NCBI GenBank assembly: GCA_013407085.1
Contig: JACCGJ010003449.1
Span: 1-64,000, forward strand
Source: Atriophallophorus winterbourni
Taxonomy: Eukaryota > Platyhelminthes > Trematoda > Plagiorchiida > Microphallidae
Length of the DNA: 64,000 nucleotides
Reading direction: 5' to 3'
A program made the translations under genes and the position numbers. The notes beneath the pieces are model-generated. The model worked only from the letters and a program-made list of their open reading frames with translations. It made no database searches and was not told the origin of the DNA. Shown one piece after another: positions 11,123 to 22,800 of the stretch (its first letter is position 1; every line of letters starts with the position of its first letter).

Positions 11123-11949
11123 TCAGTTCCTGAGGACAAATTCGGAGCTCACTTCGATTGAACTTTTAAGATTAGATATTAGCCATATCCAAAATTCGTG
11201 TACGTTGCAGGTTTCCGGTTGGTAGTTAAACGTGGTTTTCAGAGCATCACTCAACCCCATAGTGTTGATCCGGGAATCATTTGTTCTTACAGCTTCAAAC
11301 AGATAGTCAAACTGGATGACGACGTGATCACTAAGTCCCAGTGGACTTTCGTAAGTAACGTTATCAATGTCGTGTTCATTACTTGTCATAACGAGATCTA
11401 AGAGTGAGTGCAAATCGTTTTTGCGGTATCAGGTATTACATACAATGTTGTTATAAAGAGGAATATCGTCAAACAACTCACTGAATGCGCGCTCTAGGAA
11501 GTGTTCTGGGTAAATGGTACTGCTCTGCAGATTCGGTAAATTGAAGTCCCCCATAATCAAACATCCACAAGTGAATCTGGAAGTATCCAGTAGAGCCAGA
11601 TTGTAAGTTTCTTGTGCAGACAGTGGGCGATATACTACTCCCAAAACACAGTCTTCGCCGTTAGCTAGTCGGACTGAGCACCAGAGTGTATCCAGTAACA
11701 CGATGTTTGGATTCGTAATTTCACAGCACAAAAGGATTTGGCTACAATACAAGCTACTCCTCCTCCTCTGGTTTCACGTTCATGACGAATAAGTGCCATT
11801 TCTGGTAATTCTAGTTCACTATTTGTTTGGTAAGTTTGTAGCCACGCTTCCTTTATGGCGATGATGTCAGGTAAACATATCAGAAAAATTGCACGCAGTT
11901 CATCGATTTTGTTTCCCAGACATTGTGTGTTGATGTAGATGCATTTCAT
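11123..11949 (-). pseudogene. CR1 endonuclease domain, disrupted
   Basis: Frame 11949-11665 starts the endonuclease (YINTQCLGNKIDEL, LPDIIAIKEAWL, RGGGVACIV). 11752-11429 continues with VLGVVYRP and MGDFNLPN. 11413-11123 has SLLDLVMTSNEHDI and LGLSDHVVI, the conserved S-D-H near the active-site His. These are the N-terminal, middle and C-terminal blocks of LINE apurinic-type endonucleases. In the second catalytic block the expected T-E-T-W reads K-E-A-W, so an active-site Glu context is altered but kept. Confidence 0.85.
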
Positions 11950-12006
11950 AGTTGTTTTTCACAACAAGGATAGTGTGTGGGGAAGGAGGCTAGCTGAGTG
12001 CAGAAT

Positions 12007-12900
12007 ATCTGTTAGGCAAACTCCTCCAGAGTTGGCATCTGAAGGTTTTTTGCTTGCAAGGATGCTTGATCGTTTTGAGATTGTACTGTTGGAATACTGT
12101 GATCTACAGTATCAGCTGAATATGTTTCTGACACGTCAACTACTGATTGACTTGGTAGTATTTCTATTGAACTTCGTAATGCATCTATGTTACCAATATG
12201 AAGTTTTGATGCGCTTAGTCTAATTTCTCGCGGCATTTGTCTGCGACAATTTTCCCAACCGTGTTCAACATATCTTTGCGCAAAAAAGTTATTTTAAGGG
12301 GCTTAGGGCCGATGCCCTTATAATTCGTAGATTTGGGGATGCGGAACGTGTCCGTCACAGCTACATCATGCAAGTTCAGTATATCACTGAGGAATCTCCA
12401 TTGTAGCTGATCGTGTTTGCGCTGCACTGTTTTATCAGTTGCTCTATCAGCTTCTGAGACTCCAAAAACGATTAAAATTCGATCATTCCTTTGCTTCGTT
12501 CGGTCTTGTTGCTGGGAGTTCCGGGCCCTTTCCCACCAGGGCACTTCAGCGAAGATCCTTGCAGCGGTCTCTGAACGCTCCCTACGCAGGAGATTTCAAG
12601 CTTTCTTGGCTGTTCCATATTTGAGGAAGTCGGTTTACGATTCAGTCGTATCATTGATCGTGGTTCAAACGGCCCCAAGTCCATGCTGTTGCACAACCTT
12701 TTCCATTCTTCTTTATCGTGCTTTAGCCTGTCCCCTAGTAAGGTGGCACTCGTTTCCTTTACGTTGGTGCAAATCACGCTTAGTCCATGGAGCGAATGTA
12801 CACTGTGTGCCTGGCGCTTTAGCTGGTTGCTGGACGTTTCAACTACCTTTGATGGAATACCAATCATGCCCACTTTGGGATTATTTTGCACCGTGACTTT
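12007..12900 (-). pseudogene. CR1 ORF1 body, disrupted
   Basis: Frames 12891-12472, 12544-12215 and 12236-12012 run in series. The first has LLGDRLKHDKEEWKRLCNSM, shared with the copies at 1320 and 32000. The second has ILIVFGVSEADRATDKTVQ and FRIPKSTNYKG, resembling the RNA-recognition-like middle part of LINE ORF1 proteins ('VFGVPE' block). ORF1 proteins bind element RNA. A frameshift lies near 12590. Confidence 0.7.
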
Positions 12901-12999
12901 TGGTTTTGAACCTGAGGGTTTTCGCTGAACTTTCAGATGAGCAGATGACTTCGGCTTCGCATCTATTTGCGGACCAGGGATGGTTTGGGCAGACAGGCA

Positions 13000-13110
13000 A
13001 ACGAATCCCGTTTTTACTGCCTATGTTATTTGTAATTCGCATATTATTCTATTATTCTGTGGTTTTTGTAAAGCTATGTGCTGTTTAGACCATTAAATTG
13101 AATTGAATTG
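13000..13110 (+). mobile_element. CR1 3'-end fragment with (TTGAA)n tail
   Basis: The sequence 'gaccattaaattgaattg' with repeated TTGAA units at its end parallels the 3' UTR and tail of the adjacent element read on the minus strand (9170-9110, 'gatcattaaaaaccttg'). It is in opposite orientation and splits ORF1, so it is best explained as a short 5'-truncated insertion. Confidence 0.5.
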
Positions 13111-13137
13111 AACAGTCGCATTTGTAAAGGTGGCCTT

Positions 13138-13632
13138 TTAATGAAAAGGACGCTCCTCAAGACTCTCCGGCACATTTGCAACAGCTGAACCTTCGTGTTG
13201 AAAGATATCCGAAGATTTAGCGTTTATTTGACTGGTATTAACGTCAGTTGTTTCTGATTTATCGAAAAATATACTGGCAAACTGAGAATTTTGAGCGGTT
13301 ACCAGACTCTCTACCGATGTCTTCAACGTTTGTATGATAAGCACTAAGCTCAGCATTCGATCATACAGGTTGCTTTGCGAAACACTTGTTCGAGCAGTTA
13401 AATCTGCGTTTGGTTTAGCTCGACAACTTTTGCACACGTAGCATACACCAGGCATGTTTTCATCATTCAGGATCGATAGCGCCTCCGGGGTCAATGATAT
13501 ATCACATTTTGCGTGACATGTGTGGGAACAGTTTCGACACGTGACAGATTTGACCTTACCACTGACGACTTTCAGGCAAACGACGCACGTTTCGCGAACA
13601 TCGGATCGTTTCATGTTAACGGGGTCAACCAA
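13138..13632 (-). pseudogene. CR1 ORF1 N-terminus with PHD-type zinc finger
   Basis: The 164-residue frame has the cysteine/histidine ladder C-x2-C (CVVC), C-x2-C (CRNC), H-x2-C (HAKC), C-x2-C (CYVC...C) within the first 70 residues, spacing typical of a PHD finger. PHD-like fingers are known in ORF1 of some CR1-clade elements. The remaining 90 residues are Ser/Thr-rich with a weak coiled coil. The frame begins MVDPVNMKRSDVRET; it terminates at 13138 just where an inserted tail fragment begins, so the C-terminal part of ORF1 has been cut off. A host PHD gene is less likely given the adjoining ORF1 body. Confidence 0.65.
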
Positions 13633-15904
13633 AAGTACAAATCAAAGCACAAAAATCGATATGGCTGCCGTTGGTTTGTGCGGAGTGAATGAGGGTTACC
13701 GCAAGGATCTTGATATAGTGGAAGGCGAGAGAACGACTCCATGCTGAGATGGCTGAAATAAATAAACTGTTCGGAATACGATAAAAGCGGATGAGATGAT
13801 CATCTTCAAAACTTGACGTACAATTGCATATTGGGGAAACATTAATTTGATCGAGCCATATTGTGGCACGTGTACTTCGCAAGCAGACCAAACGATCAGT
13901 AGATTTTGATCGTATTTGTTCACAGCAAAAACAATAAAAGGATTACCCGATCTGCATCAAATGATGTAAATATCGCATGAAAATCGTACCAAGTACAGCT
14001 CCTACAACGGTCTGTGCAGTTAATAGTCAATTTTAAATCGGCCAGTTAAATGTTGCCTCTTCGTACTAGCACAGTTTTTCTGAAAAAGCTTTTCTGTCAC
14101 TAGCGAATGGTTACAAACCGATTCACGACAAATTTTCCTTTCAAGAATATTATTTCCTGATGGGGCTCAAACATTTTGTGGAGTTGTGATGATGAGAGTT
14201 TGCTCGCGACTATCAGGATGATATGCAGAACACCACCGTCCGACACAACACAAGAGCAGGAAGCAACGAAACTACCAACGACAACAACCGCGATTTTGTA
14301 ATAATTCAGACTTCGGGAGAAATGTATGAAAAAAGTTGCAGCGATATATTCGGAAAAATAAGCAGATAGAAAGCATCAACCGCTTTAGAACTATATGCAC
14401 TTCACCAAGGTCGGTCAAAAAAACGCCACGTGGTGAGGGCATGAATCGATTGACAAATCAAGGTGAATCCGGTACTGATATGTTGATGACAGGGTTATGG
14501 TAATTGATTTGCCTATATAAGATGTGCGCCAGTTCTCAGTTGTTATTCATAAATGCGTTTGACCAATCAGCGCTCGCGATATAAAATTTGTGGTGGAACG
14601 CGATTAGAGCTGGAAATGTTGCCCTCAGGGATGAATCTGGATGGACGTCGCTAATGTTATAACGAGTGCCCTCGATGTCCAAGCAGGCAATGTAATGGAT
14701 TTGATAACAGCATGTGCGTTTTAACCGCGAGTGAACTGACGTACTTCATCTCCTTGCACAATTCAAACCTATAATTTTCACGGTGCTATGCATGGGAGGT
14801 TTTTGTCGTGCTTTGCCTGCATTTAATATGTTAAACATTTTACGTCAAGATTTCTGCTCGATTTATGAAACAGGATCAACACAAGACGTACGTTTGCAAT
14901 GGTGAGATTTCCGGATCATCGGTTGCAAATTGAAGAACGCTTTATCCACTTTTCAGGACTCAGCATACAGATGTTCGGTGATAGACCTGCGAAAATTTTA
15001 TTGTAATGGCAAGGTCGACATGTTCTTGCGGATGGAAACCAAATAATGCGAAAATTCAGGCATTCAATATTAAAATCCGGTACCTGACATGATGGTGTTC
15101 CATCATCATATGCGATCACATTTGAATCAAGGTGTATCTTTCGGTCTATAACATATCTTTAGCATTCCACAATGCAAATTAAGTTAACTAATCTGAACTC
15201 AGCGTGATAAACCCTAAAGTCAACCCAATGACAATTTCCGAAACCGAAGATCAACATCACATGACGAACCCTAAATGGTCCGCCAGTGATAACTGCATTG
15301 CGTAACGATTAACTTACGAAGTCGCGCTCTTGACCATTGATTCATTATTCAATTTAAAGAATAAATTTAACCGACAGGTACGACATGTCGTGTATGAGAG
15401 AACCCAATGTGAATGTGAACGTTCATCGACCCAGCCGCTTCTATCTTGCCGGTATATTAGGGAGACCATTTTGTGAATGTTACTACAGATCCACACATTT
15501 GACTGGCGACAGTGAATGACGGATAGCATGCGAGAGCTTTATATTCAACCAAATTTGGTGACCTAAGTGGTTTCGGTTAAGAAGCAGGTCAATTATCTAT
15601 GTGATAAGCGCTGGGGTAAGTAGAAAGGAAAACACATTTCACAGGTTTCCTCATCAGCTCCATATCAAATTGAAGCAGTAATGTTTTATCAGCATCGAAG
15701 AACCGATCATCGTCTGCTGTAACTGATCATGAATTGAAGTGTGATCGTGAATGCTTCATTCACTGAACTTATTGTATGCGGTCAAGTTTATTACAAAAGG
15801 AACAACGAGAATTCAAATTGTTTATCTGATTCTGAATAAAGGAAATGAGGGATGTGTACAAAGAGGGCGTTGAAATTCTAACAAAAAGGTGAATAACAAA
15901 ATTA
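13633..15904. other. No recognisable gene
   Basis: About 2.3 kb downstream of DNAJA3. Short frames only; no repeat family named here matches it. The first 250 bp may be 5' UTR of the CR1 element. Confidence 0.4.
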
Positions 15905-16050
15905 CTATTCATCAGACGAGGCACGGGACTTTTGGTCCTTCTTTTCTAACGAAGAACTGGCCAAGTTAGGATCAGTGGTGTTGGGATGCGTGACAGACCG
16001 AATGCGCGACAAAAGGAAGCCTGAGGTTGTGTCGATGGCGCGACGGCCTC
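15905..16050 (-). CDS. DNAJA3: Candidate alternative last exon of DNAJA3
   Basis: On the minus strand a good acceptor (tgttttgcag, 16060-16051) opens a frame that stays open for 47 codons to a TAG at 15907-15905, ending KKDQKSRASSDE. The first two bases complete a codon left open by exon 8 (19191-19288, phase 1), exactly as exon 9 does. Splicing exon 8 to this exon would give a different Ser-rich tail in place of the exon 9 tail. Human DNAJA3 also has alternative C-termini, which makes this plausible. It could instead be the end of an unseen gene, or chance. No classical polyadenylation signal is evident just downstream. Confidence 0.45.
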
Positions 16051-16658
16051 CTGCAAAACAAATGTTACAGATAACATTGATTTGATCACATTTGAATCAT
16101 AGATTAATTATCACAAGCTACATGTCACTCGACTCAAACAATATTACAGGTGAGAGATGAGGTGTGCGAAATTTTTCGTCGTCATTTAGGCATTCGGTCA
16201 CCAGAATGGGTCACCGATTTTAATGAATACTCTGTAAAATATTGAATGTGGGATTTGATCCACTTGTCAAAGTTGGGAAAAAAACAAGTGAAAGGTGTTG
16301 TGGAACAAGGTAGAAAAGCTCTGAACAAACGGTTGGTGAGTTCCGAAACCAGGGATGAAACTGACTTTGAAAAAGAACAGCCATACGGACAAGCAGAGAG
16401 CTTTATTAAATGAATGAGTATAAAATCTAAAATTTCATAATGAAAATGGCAAACAAATAAAGTGAAACTTTAATTCAAAGTCATGCAATGTTTCCAAATT
16501 CTGATCGTGTGGCTGAACTAAACTTCATAAATTACGAGACCTATTTTCTGAGTGAGGCGGCTTACGGGGTGACGTATATACTGTTGCAATTTAATGGTTG
16601 ATGAATGGATGGAGAAAAGAAATCAAGTACCGTTCTGTTAAATTACACGCAAGCGTAC

Positions 16659-16855
16659 CTATTTCTTTAAAGCTTTCTCATAGACCCATTTGGCCCCATC
16701 AACTAGCCGGTTTAACCAGCCTTCTCCAGTGGCAGGTGGCGTGACCGGTTCGCTGCTGGTATGGAAGTTATTCGTGGGGGTTGATGACCCTGAGCGTGTT
16801 TTACTGGATGAGCTTGACCAATTTTTCAACAAAACCTCGCGCAACTTCTCCAAGC
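16659..16855 (-). CDS. DNAJA3: DNAJA3 exon 9 (terminal)
   Basis: Acceptor ttttctatcag; encodes a Leu-rich helix, a Ser/Thr-rich stretch and a basic end ([10 protein letters not shown] ... YEKALKK) followed by TAG. The end parallels the human tail that finishes with GFLSKLKKMF. A candidate polyadenylation hexamer ATTAAA lies near 16480. Confidence 0.85.
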
Positions 16856-19800
16856 CTGATAGAAAAGGGGATTTCGGTGAGAATGGCAGGTAAGAATACG
16901 CCAAGCATAAATGCATCAAGCCCTTCGTTTTACATAAACTGACACTGGACGTAACAGCAACTGGGACCCGAACAATGCAACATGAATGACTGTCTACCGT
17001 TTTGGATGTCTATGAGCAACACTTAAGGCAAATGACGGACAAACGAAAAGTTAAGGCACATGGAACAATAATCCGATGTAGCACGAGATTAAGAATCGCG
17101 TTGCATTCAAATCAAGGATTGAAATAATTATACAACAATTTTAACACGTTGAAGAAATCTCGTCGGCCATTCGTGCCGTTAGAAAGTTAACGTAAAGTGG
17201 ATCCACTATCGGTATCTATAGACAGTTGACACACGCAAGAACGCGATTAGTGCGATACAAATGCGTCATCATGATCATCATCATGAAGTACAAGTTTGAA
17301 GCAAGACAAAGTGCCAAGCAACCTGAAGCAGGAAAAGCAAATGCGCAAAAAGCAGCTTATTTTTGTAGTTTAACTGCATACGATTTTGTTTTTTTTGTAT
17401 CAAATACAATATCGGATTAAAAGCATGATACCCAATAAAATACGCTAGCATTATTGACTCCGATTTCCAACCATATTTCGTAAGATTTCCAGCCAACGTT
17501 TAGGTGGCTGTTAAACCTAACCCAAACAAACGAGTACGCTCCACTGAGCCTAGCGCTACGGTGAGTTTCTTCATCCCAACGCCCGCTCGTTTCTCCCAGC
17601 TTCTACCAGGCTCTCTGAATAAGGCGCAGTATGGTAAACGGTGATGAGGCATTCTTTAAACATGTCCTAAACATTGCAAACGATCAAGCATAAGCATTTC
17701 CCTCGGTCCGTGGCCACCTGGTCCTAACACCCGTTTGCAGAATCGATATTTTTAACGCGACGCTGCCACCGAATGCGAGCAATCTTACGCAGACAACGGG
17801 TGTCAAAAACAGAAAGTCGACGGACATCTTCCGCTCGGATAGACCAGGTTTCGCAGCCATAAAGGAGTGTTGCACGCACCACTGCGTTGTACACTCGGCC
17901 TTTAGTATGGAGTGAAACATCGCGTCTACGCTACAAATGGCGAACGGTAGCAAACGCTGCACCCACTTTGCGAACACGATGTGAGATCTCGTCCTCGACA
18001 CAACCTCCAGCGGAGATACAACTGCCAAGGTAAACAAAGCTGTCGAGCAATTCAAGATTGACATCGCACACAGTTAGGTTTGGAAAAGAGCCGCTCCAAT
18101 CCTGGGTAAGTGTTTTACACTTGTTAGGCGCAAAGCACATGTCATACCTTGAAGCTTCAAATGCCAGGCCGTCCAGGGCTTGTTGCATTATATGAGGGTC
18201 ATCTCCCAGAAGTGCGATGTCATCGGCATACTCTAGATTAGACGCTCGCTCACCCGGCAGAAGTTCATCACCTGTGCCCATCAGGCCAGCTAAAGCTTTT
18301 CTCAGGGCATCGTCGATCGCGAAGTTAAAAAGGAACGGCGAGATAGGGCAGCCCTGCCGCACCCTGCTGGAGATATTGAACGAGGACGACAATTGTCCGT
18401 ACGCTCGAACCCTGCCCAAAGTTTGGCAATATAATGCTTTCAAGATCCAAACATACTTCTCGGGCACTCCATGTCTCAGTAGACAGTTCCAAAGACTTTC
18501 ACGATCGATTGAATCGAATGCAGCTCGGATGTCAAGGAATAACACGATAGTTGGCCTACGAAACGCGTGGCACCGTTCCAGTAATTGGATTGTGAAAATT
18601 TGGTCTATACACCCTCGAGAGGCACGAAACCAAGTTTAATCCTCGCGGATTTGCTCTTCTTGTTTGGCACTCAACTGGTGAAGCAAGATGGAGGCCAGTA
18701 ATTTAAGAGCTACTGAGTCCCAGCAATTACTGATTTTTTCCAAGAAACCACAAACTAGAGTAAAATCGCCATCCCTGAACGACGGCGGTAATAAGACATC
18801 AGCACCTGATGCCACATGACGCTTGAGGCTCCGGAGTACATCGTAAATATCTGATACAGTGGGTACCTCGACAGAAATCGACCATGGGATACAGTGTTCC
18901 ATAACCTCAAAATCAGTGGGTGCCTCAAAATGTCTATCGCTCTATGCGCCAATGCATGTTAACAACTGGCGAACCATCTACCTTGCGTATCAGCCCACAG
19001 ATACCTGAACACCCGAAACCAGTTTACATCTAATAAGCCTCCATGACGAATGCGTGAAACAGATAGAGTAATCAGCAGTCCTGGTTAAACCATGAGGTTA
19101 ACAAAATTAAGGCATACGTTGAAGCAATGAACCGCGAGAACGGGCAAAGCAAAATTATCGGCAATTGAATAAAATAACAAAAAAACGAACCGGATTCCGT
19201 TGAAGTGACTCCTTCGACGGTGCCGCTAACATCCTCTTCAGTTTCTGCGTAGGCCAGAAGAAGAGCACGTTGAAGTTCCGTCAGCCGCCTGTATAAATGT
19301 CAGTGAAGCAGCAAATAAAATGAGGTAACTCTGTGAAAGGTGCATGGTTTGGATGTTGCCACGCAGCGGTGAAAAGAATGACGTCAGATATTCCTCCAGC
19401 ATAAGTCGCTTAGCTAGATATTACAAGTAAACGACACACTACATCACACTCGAATTAAATTGCGCGGAAGTGAAATACTAGGAAATAAATGATTCTGAGA
19501 AAGCCCCAGGCTTCAAACGAATTGAGTCATATACACGCGCGGGATAATCGAATTGAACGAACAGCATTTTAGAGTGAGCTCAAGAAAAGGCTGTTAAAAT
19601 TAGCTTGGCTCTTACGAATGCAACCACGCACCAGTGAAACTACAGTCAGCTTCAAGGATGAGACAGAAAAACATCAAGATATTGAGCCCACGTCGATTCA
19701 ACAGCTAAATCGATTCATCGTTACGGGAGAAAAAGGGGATAGCATCAGCTTTAAAATGGGTAATGAGCGTGGCTGTTGAATGAAGGGTATATGGGCACCA

Positions 19801-22800
19801 GACAAATGCTTTGATCAATTTGTACTGCTTATCGTTGTGAACGTCGTGGGAATGATTGCTCCGCCCGTAAAGAATTGTATAATTGCATTGTGAACAATGA
19901 AGTCGACACAAGCTCGAAATGTACACGCCATGTGCAACTTAGATAGAAGGAATTTACTAAAATGGTATGGTACGGAAACACAAGTCTGATCTTGACAAAG
20001 TGCCGCACAGTCATAGACTGCACGTGGGCAAAGATACTGTCAGGTTGCACAGGCCTAGACAGATCTGAGAAAGAAAATGGAAAAGGCAATCACACTCCAG
20101 CGATATCCCGAAAAGATAGAGAGAGCTGCGATCTAAAAACATACAGAACCTGTAGAAGGTCTCGCTTCCTTGCGGCTTTGACGGTCACGCATCATAACAA
20201 GCAATCCTAACCACTTTACTTGTTAACATACAAGACTAATCAGACATTCCGAAAAATGCCTACAACGAGAATGTCGCTGAGCACGATTTTGAGCCAGTCA
20301 CTAACATTTATCACTTTCCATCATCATGGAAATGCATGCAAATATGGAATTTTTGTTTCAAGCCCATGGGCAGGGGCACGTGAATGAACAGGTTGGTCAT
20401 ATTAGCCTTAACTGACAGTGATTTAGAACAGGTTTAACACAATGAGAATAAAAGATAGAAAATCCTCACTTTGGTGGTTTGATTTTTATGTGCAAATAGT
20501 GGTCACCATAGCCATAACCATTAACGCGAGTAATTCCTTTTCCCGGGAGACGGATACGATCATGACTGGAAGAGCCAGGGGGGATCTACAAACGATCGGG
20601 CAATAATAATATTAATAATAATGATGACAATCATAATAATGGTACACAGCGTTAGCGGCATGTATATGGAAAAGAAAACTAGCATCAACTAAAAGAACTA
20701 ATGATAAAAAGACTATATAATTTATTCCGTAAGCAAAACGGGAGCCGATGATCTGACCTTGTACTGTGCACAAACAACACCGTAGTAAACTGAATGCCAT
20801 CGGCAGTGAAATATTCGCGGGAAAACGCTACATTTTAAGCACCCAGACTGTTTGGCATACGCATCTTGATAGTATCTGAGCAGTACAGTTTTCGAATGCA
20901 TGGCACTTTATCCTGCTTCTAACGACTGTTTTTCCACATAGACAACAGATAGCCCTGTAAAAAGGGCAGTGGAAGTAATTACCGATACGCAATTATAACT
21001 ACAGAGTCTATTAAAAACATAGTAGCATAGTAGGTAGGTTGAGATACCGTCATTGCTGTGATTTGAGTATTGCTAAATTCTCCAGTCAATAGTGCAGCAG
21101 TACAACCATTGTGGAACTGACGTTAGTTCTCACATTGAGCTAAATTTCAAGTTGCAAATGAGGATTGAATATCGAGTCACAGATACGCATAGCTGATGAG
21201 TGGCAACAATCACGCAACCAGTCATGTAATCCTGACCAGCTTTTTGGACTTCAGATATGAATCATTTGTGGATTTTGACGTTAATTGAAAATACACGGAT
21301 GTGCAATCGTGCAGTACTTCGTGTTGTGCGGCTAACAACGTGCTAAATTGATTGGCCAGAGGTAATGAGCTGCATGCTGAAACAGGCTGGAGTCTCACTA
21401 CCATTTCCTGTTCTTTTTTCTATCTCATTTCTGTCTAGGCCTGGGAAACCTGACAGTATCTTAGCCCACATGCAGTCTCTGACTGTGTGGCACTTTGACC
21501 GGATCAGGCTTGTGATTTCATACATACATACATACATGTATGTATGTATGTATGAAATCACAAGTCAGGATCTAGACAGTGCTGCACAGTCAGAGACCGC
21601 ACGGGCGAAGAGACTGACAGTTTGCACATGCTTTATTCCACACGTAAGACTGAGTTTTATTCATTAAACTGTTGGGTGTCTGTTATTTCACCGCTATCTG
21701 AGCGTGGAGATAAATCTGGATGACATAGTTAGCGTATATGAAAAAAATGTAACACGCTAGAAAGAATTCTGACGATTGATCATTCGCGCTGTTTAATAAT
21801 ATCTTCCTTTTGCATATACGAAGTGAGATTTCTTTAAAAAACCGACAACAGGAATACAAGAACCGAGGTAAACGAAGAGGACGTTTAGTTCAAAATTGAT
21901 ATTGCACAAATGAATTTTGAAAGAGATCTGCTCGCATTCATAGTAAGTATATCTCACTTCTTAGGTGCATGACATTGCTGGAAACATAAAGTGTCACGTT
22001 TCCCAAAGTATGATGCATTACATCAGTGTTATTGCAATGTTAGTGGCACAGAACAGCATCCATCGCGAAATAGGGAAGAAATTGTGAGATAAGGCAGCCT
22101 TGCAGATTCTGGCTGGAAATGATGGACTACAATCGCAAATGTCCGTACACTAGAGCACTTCCGATGTTTTGCAATAATATGCTTTGAAATCCAAGCATAT
22201 TTAAAAATTATATGTACATGTGAAATTAGGCAGTAATTCTGCATTTTGCAAGTAAAACTGTGTTAAAGTTATTTACAAGTGGCTCATGCAACCCGGCAAT
22301 ATTTAGCATACAAGACGTCTATGACTGTGCGACACTGCTGAAATACGGCTTGTCACATGACGCAGACAAATCGAATGAACGAGGGATCAAAAGGTTTTGA
22401 AAGATGGTTAAAAAATAGCAGAATTTAATATATTCAACTTACGGATACTAACATCGTCTCATAAATGCCAGGCACACGGACCTTGCCACCGAGAACAGCC
22501 TGAGCAACAGAAATGACAAGATCTGAGTGAATATCGGCGCCATCTCGGCGGAATTCTTTACTTTTTTCCACGCGAATTTGAATAAATAATTCCTGGGAAC
22601 CTGAAGGTGAACCACCGACGGATACTCGAAGGACTTGTCCGTCTTCAACACCTGTAGTAGTAAACGTTGACATACAAAGCTGATATTAAATGTAAAGCTT
22701 CAACATGTCATATAGTTCACACCCCGAACCTCGATATCGTACGTCATTAGAAAAATTACCGCAATTCATGATGATGATGTGAAAGCACAAGCCTGATCCA

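Larger units (their letters stand above)
9110..13632 (-). mobile_element. Nearly full-length CR1-like LINE, broken
   Basis: Read on the minus strand from 13632 to 9110: a zinc-finger ORF1 start, the ORF1 body, an apurinic-type endonuclease, a full RT with C-terminal region, a short 3' UTR and a tail with CTTGAA-like repeats near 9110-9125. The reading frames are broken in at least five places. A short opposite-strand fragment ending in (TTGAA)n at about 13000-13110 is inserted in ORF1 and looks like the 3' end of the same family. Related copies are at 1-1445 and 31715-33600. Total length about 4.5 kb, typical of CR1 elements. Confidence 0.85.

Noticed and set aside
17684..18064. 126-codon minus-strand frame over the RTE element
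   Set aside because: It is an out-of-frame reading of the RTE C-terminal region.
21194..21230. CTGATGAG followed by a 3-bp stem and GCAA
   Set aside because: GAAA is replaced by GCAA and no convincing stem I forms, so I treat it as chance.
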